In this document: positions 7,337 through 8,809 of the stretch, one piece after another
Layout: each line of letters begins with the position of its first letter
How positions within the stretch are numbered: position 1 is the stretch's first letter
NCBI GenBank assembly: GCA_036278935.1
Contig: DASUKA010000102.1
Span: 1 to 8,809, forward strand
Direction: 5' to 3'
Source: DASSNR01 sp036278935
GTDB taxonomy: Bacteria > Gemmatimonadota > Gemmatimonadetes > Gemmatimonadales > Gemmatimonadaceae
Length of the DNA: 8,809 nucleotides
The notes under the pieces: model-generated
The model's input: only the letters and a program-made list of their open reading frames with translations
Database searches by the model: none
Told to the model about the DNA's origin: nothing
Made by a program: the position numbers and the translations under genes

Positions 7337-7354
7337 GTGTCCGAATGCGGACAC
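7337..7354. promoter_or_regulatory. Palindromic operator or enhancer candidate (GTGTCCG-N4-CGGACAC)
   Basis: GTGTCCG at 7337-7343 and CGGACAC at 7348-7354 are perfect 7-bp arms around the 4-nt centre AATG. Such a dyad is the size of a site for a dimeric DNA-binding protein. Its centre is about 125 nt upstream of the start predicted for the sigma-54-like promoter, within the usual range for a bacterial enhancer-binding protein. A second dyad, ATTCGG-TGT-CCGAAT (7332-7346), overlaps it. The binding protein is not encoded in the window. Confidence 0.4.
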
Positions 7355-7468
7355 TCGATGCCGATAGGCGGTTGCTGCGGCTGAAGAGCCACCGCGGGAG
7401 CCAGAGCAGCCGCGATTGCCGGTCGCATCCTGGCGATGCACCTTGCATCCAAGGCGTGGATACGGACG

Positions 7469-7489
7469 GCCGGTGGGAAGCCCACCGGC
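7469..7489 (-). terminator. Likely terminator hairpin after the right-hand ADOP gene
   Basis: GCCGGTGGG at 7469-7477 pairs with CCCACCGGC at 7481-7489 around a 3-nt loop: a perfect 9-bp GC-rich stem beginning 30 nt after the stop codon at 7520. On the minus strand the following bases are only mildly T-containing, so the U-tract is weak. Position and stem make a terminator the best reading; it would separate this gene from the downstream small protein-ADOP unit. Confidence 0.5.
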
Positions 7490-7519
7490 GAGCTGCCCGG
7501 CGTGAACGTCCTTCCTCCC

Positions 7520-8809
7520 TCACTCCTCCCGCAACGCGATCACCGGATCCACCCGCATGGCCCGCCTGGCCGGCATGTAGCACGCAATGCAGGCGACGGC
7601 GGCCAGCAGCACGGAGACGCCAATGAGCGTGATGGGATCCGTCGCGCTCACGTTGAAAAGAAAGCTCTCCATGAGCCGGTGCAGCGCCACACCGCCCACC
7701 AGCCCGATCACAATCCCGGCCAGGGCGAGCGCGAGTCCCTGCGCGACCACCATGCGCGCGACCTCGCTCTCCCGTGCGCCGAGCGCCATGCGGATGCCGA
7801 TCTCATGTGTCCGCCGACTCACGGCGTAGGTCATCACCGCATAGAGTCCTACGGAGGCGAGCGCGAGCGCGACTCCGGAAAAGAGTGAGATCAACACCGT
7901 CATGAATCTCGGGCGCGCGATGGACGACGACACCACCTGATCCATCGTCCGTACATCGCTCACCGGGACATTGCGATCGAGCGCGCGCACCTCGCGCCGC
8001 ACTGCGGCAGCCAGCTGCGCGGGGTCGCCCGTGGTACGGAGCACCAGTGTCATTCCCCCGACCGCGGCATGCGAATCCCACATGCGAAATTGCGCGTGCG
8101 GCAGATACATCTGCGGCTGGGGCGCTGCCTGCAGGCTCGCATGCCGCACGTCGCGCACGATGCCCACGACCGTGACCCATCCGGGACCCGCTCCGCCGCC
8201 CAGCTCGAAGCGCTGACCGATGGCACTCTCGCCAGGCCAGTAGAGCTGCGCCATCGCCTGGTTGATCACCACCGCGCCCGGCGCCCGCTCGTCATCCGTC
8301 GCATCGATGCCGCGGCCACGAAGCACGGGAATGCCGAGTGCGCGGAAGTATCCGGGCGTGACGACCTCCCAGTAGCCGCGCGGCGACACGTCTCCCTTCG
8401 GCACGGGCCGCCCCTGGATATGCATGCCGAGATCGCCGAGCGTGGTGGCCAGTGGCAGGAAGCTCACCGCGCCGGCCGCGCTCACTCCCGGCAGACTCGC
8501 CAGCCGTGGCACGAGTTGCTGGTAGAATCGCGTGATCTGGCGCGGCGTGGGATAGCCGGCATCCGGGAGCGTGACCCGCGCGGTGAGCACCTGCTCGGCG
8601 CGAAAGCCCGCATTCACGCTTCGCAAGTTGGCGAAGCTCCGCACGAGGAGCCCTGCGCCGAGCAGGAGCATGAGCGTGAGCGCCGTTTCGCCGACCACCA
8701 GCAGATGGCGGCCGCGCTGCCGCGCGGCACCGGCGGTCGGGCCGCGTCCGCCCTCCTTGAGCGCACCCTGCACGTCGCTCCGGCCCGCGCGCAGCGCGGG
8801 TACCAGACC
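7520..8809 (-). CDS. ADOP-family ABC transporter permease, C-terminal part (runs off right edge)
   Basis: The C-terminal 429 residues of a duplicated MacB/FtsX-like permease; the frame stays open to the right edge, and its first visible residues are GLVPALRAGRSDVQGALKEGGR, the cytoplasmic link after TM4. Then come TM5 (LTLMLLLGAGLLVRSF), the second extracytoplasmic core domain with VTPGYFRALGIPVLRGRG, LYWPGESAIGQRF and VVGIVRDVRHA, TM6 (VALALASVGLYAVMTYAVS), the loop THEIGIRMALGARE, TM7 (LALALAGIVIGLVGGVAL) and TM8 ending in YMPARRAMRVDPVIALREE, then TGA. The second half looks intact, with no frameshift; about 380 N-terminal residues are outside the window. The GTG at 8773 is internal, not a start. 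Substrate unknown. Confidence 0.94.
   Translation of the reverse strand, partial: GLVPALRAGRSDVQGALKEGGRGPTAGAARQRGRHLLVVGETALTLMLLLGAGLLVRSFANLRSVNAGFRAEQVLTARVTLPDAGYPTPRQITRFYQQLVPRLASLPGVSAAGAVSFLPLATTLGDLGMHIQGRPVPKGDVSPRGYWEVVTPGYFRALGIPVLRGRGIDATDDERAPGAVVINQAMAQLYWPGESAIGQRFELGGGAGPGWVTVVGIVRDVRHASLQAAPQPQMYLPHAQFRMWDSHAAVGGMTLVLRTTGDPAQLAAAVRREVRALDRNVPVSDVRTMDQVVSSSIARPRFMTVLISLFSGVALALASVGLYAVMTYAVSRRTHEIGIRMALGARESEVARMVVAQGLALALAGIVIGLVGGVALHRLMESFLFNVSATDPITLIGVSVLLAAVACIACYMPARRAMRVDPVIALREE

Noticed and set aside
7240..7626. Plus-strand open frame of 128 codons across the 490-nt gap
   Set aside because: It overlaps the end of the right-hand permease, has low-complexity Arg/Pro content and no supported RBS or family.

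Overview
The window is high-GC bacterial DNA in which five of the six genes lie on the minus strand. Four of these are large permeases of the ADOP type (acidobacterial duplicated orphan permease). Each has the MacB/FtsX layout of TM helix, extracytoplasmic core domain and three TM helices, repeated twice in one chain of about 800 residues. ADOP arrays, GTG starts, high GC and a Uma2-family protein together suggest Gemmatimonadota, with Acidobacteriota second. No rRNA or other marker gene is present to settle this.

Layout, left to right. Positions 1-929 (minus) hold the N-terminal 309 residues of an ADOP permease whose remainder lies beyond the left edge. A 184-nt gap with a perfect 10-bp hairpin separates it from a complete 804-residue ADOP permease (1114-3528, minus). 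Divergent from that is the only plus-strand gene, a Uma2-family PD-(D/E)XK-like protein (3693-4259). It converges, with an 8-nt gap, on a second complete ADOP permease of 814 residues (4268-6712, minus). Fifty-six nt upstream of that permease is a small single-TM protein of 86 residues (6769-7029, minus), probably in the same transcript. A 490-nt gap (7030-7519) follows, and then the C-terminal 429 residues of a fourth ADOP permease (7520-8809, minus), which runs off the right edge.

The 490-nt gap is the most informative non-coding stretch. It carries a hairpin just after the stop of the fourth permease (likely terminator), a TGTCCG-N4-CGGACA-type palindrome, and about 100 nt further on a minus-strand sequence close to the sigma-54 -24/-12 consensus. 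In order and spacing these could form an enhancer-activated promoter for the small membrane protein and its ADOP permease. This is inference from motifs only.

No ABC ATPase is encoded here, as expected for orphan ADOPs. The permeases keep the cytoplasmic EIxxRxALGA-type loops, so a partner ATPase elsewhere in the genome is plausible. The substrate cannot be read from the sequence. No mobile element, CRISPR array, tRNA or rRNA was seen.
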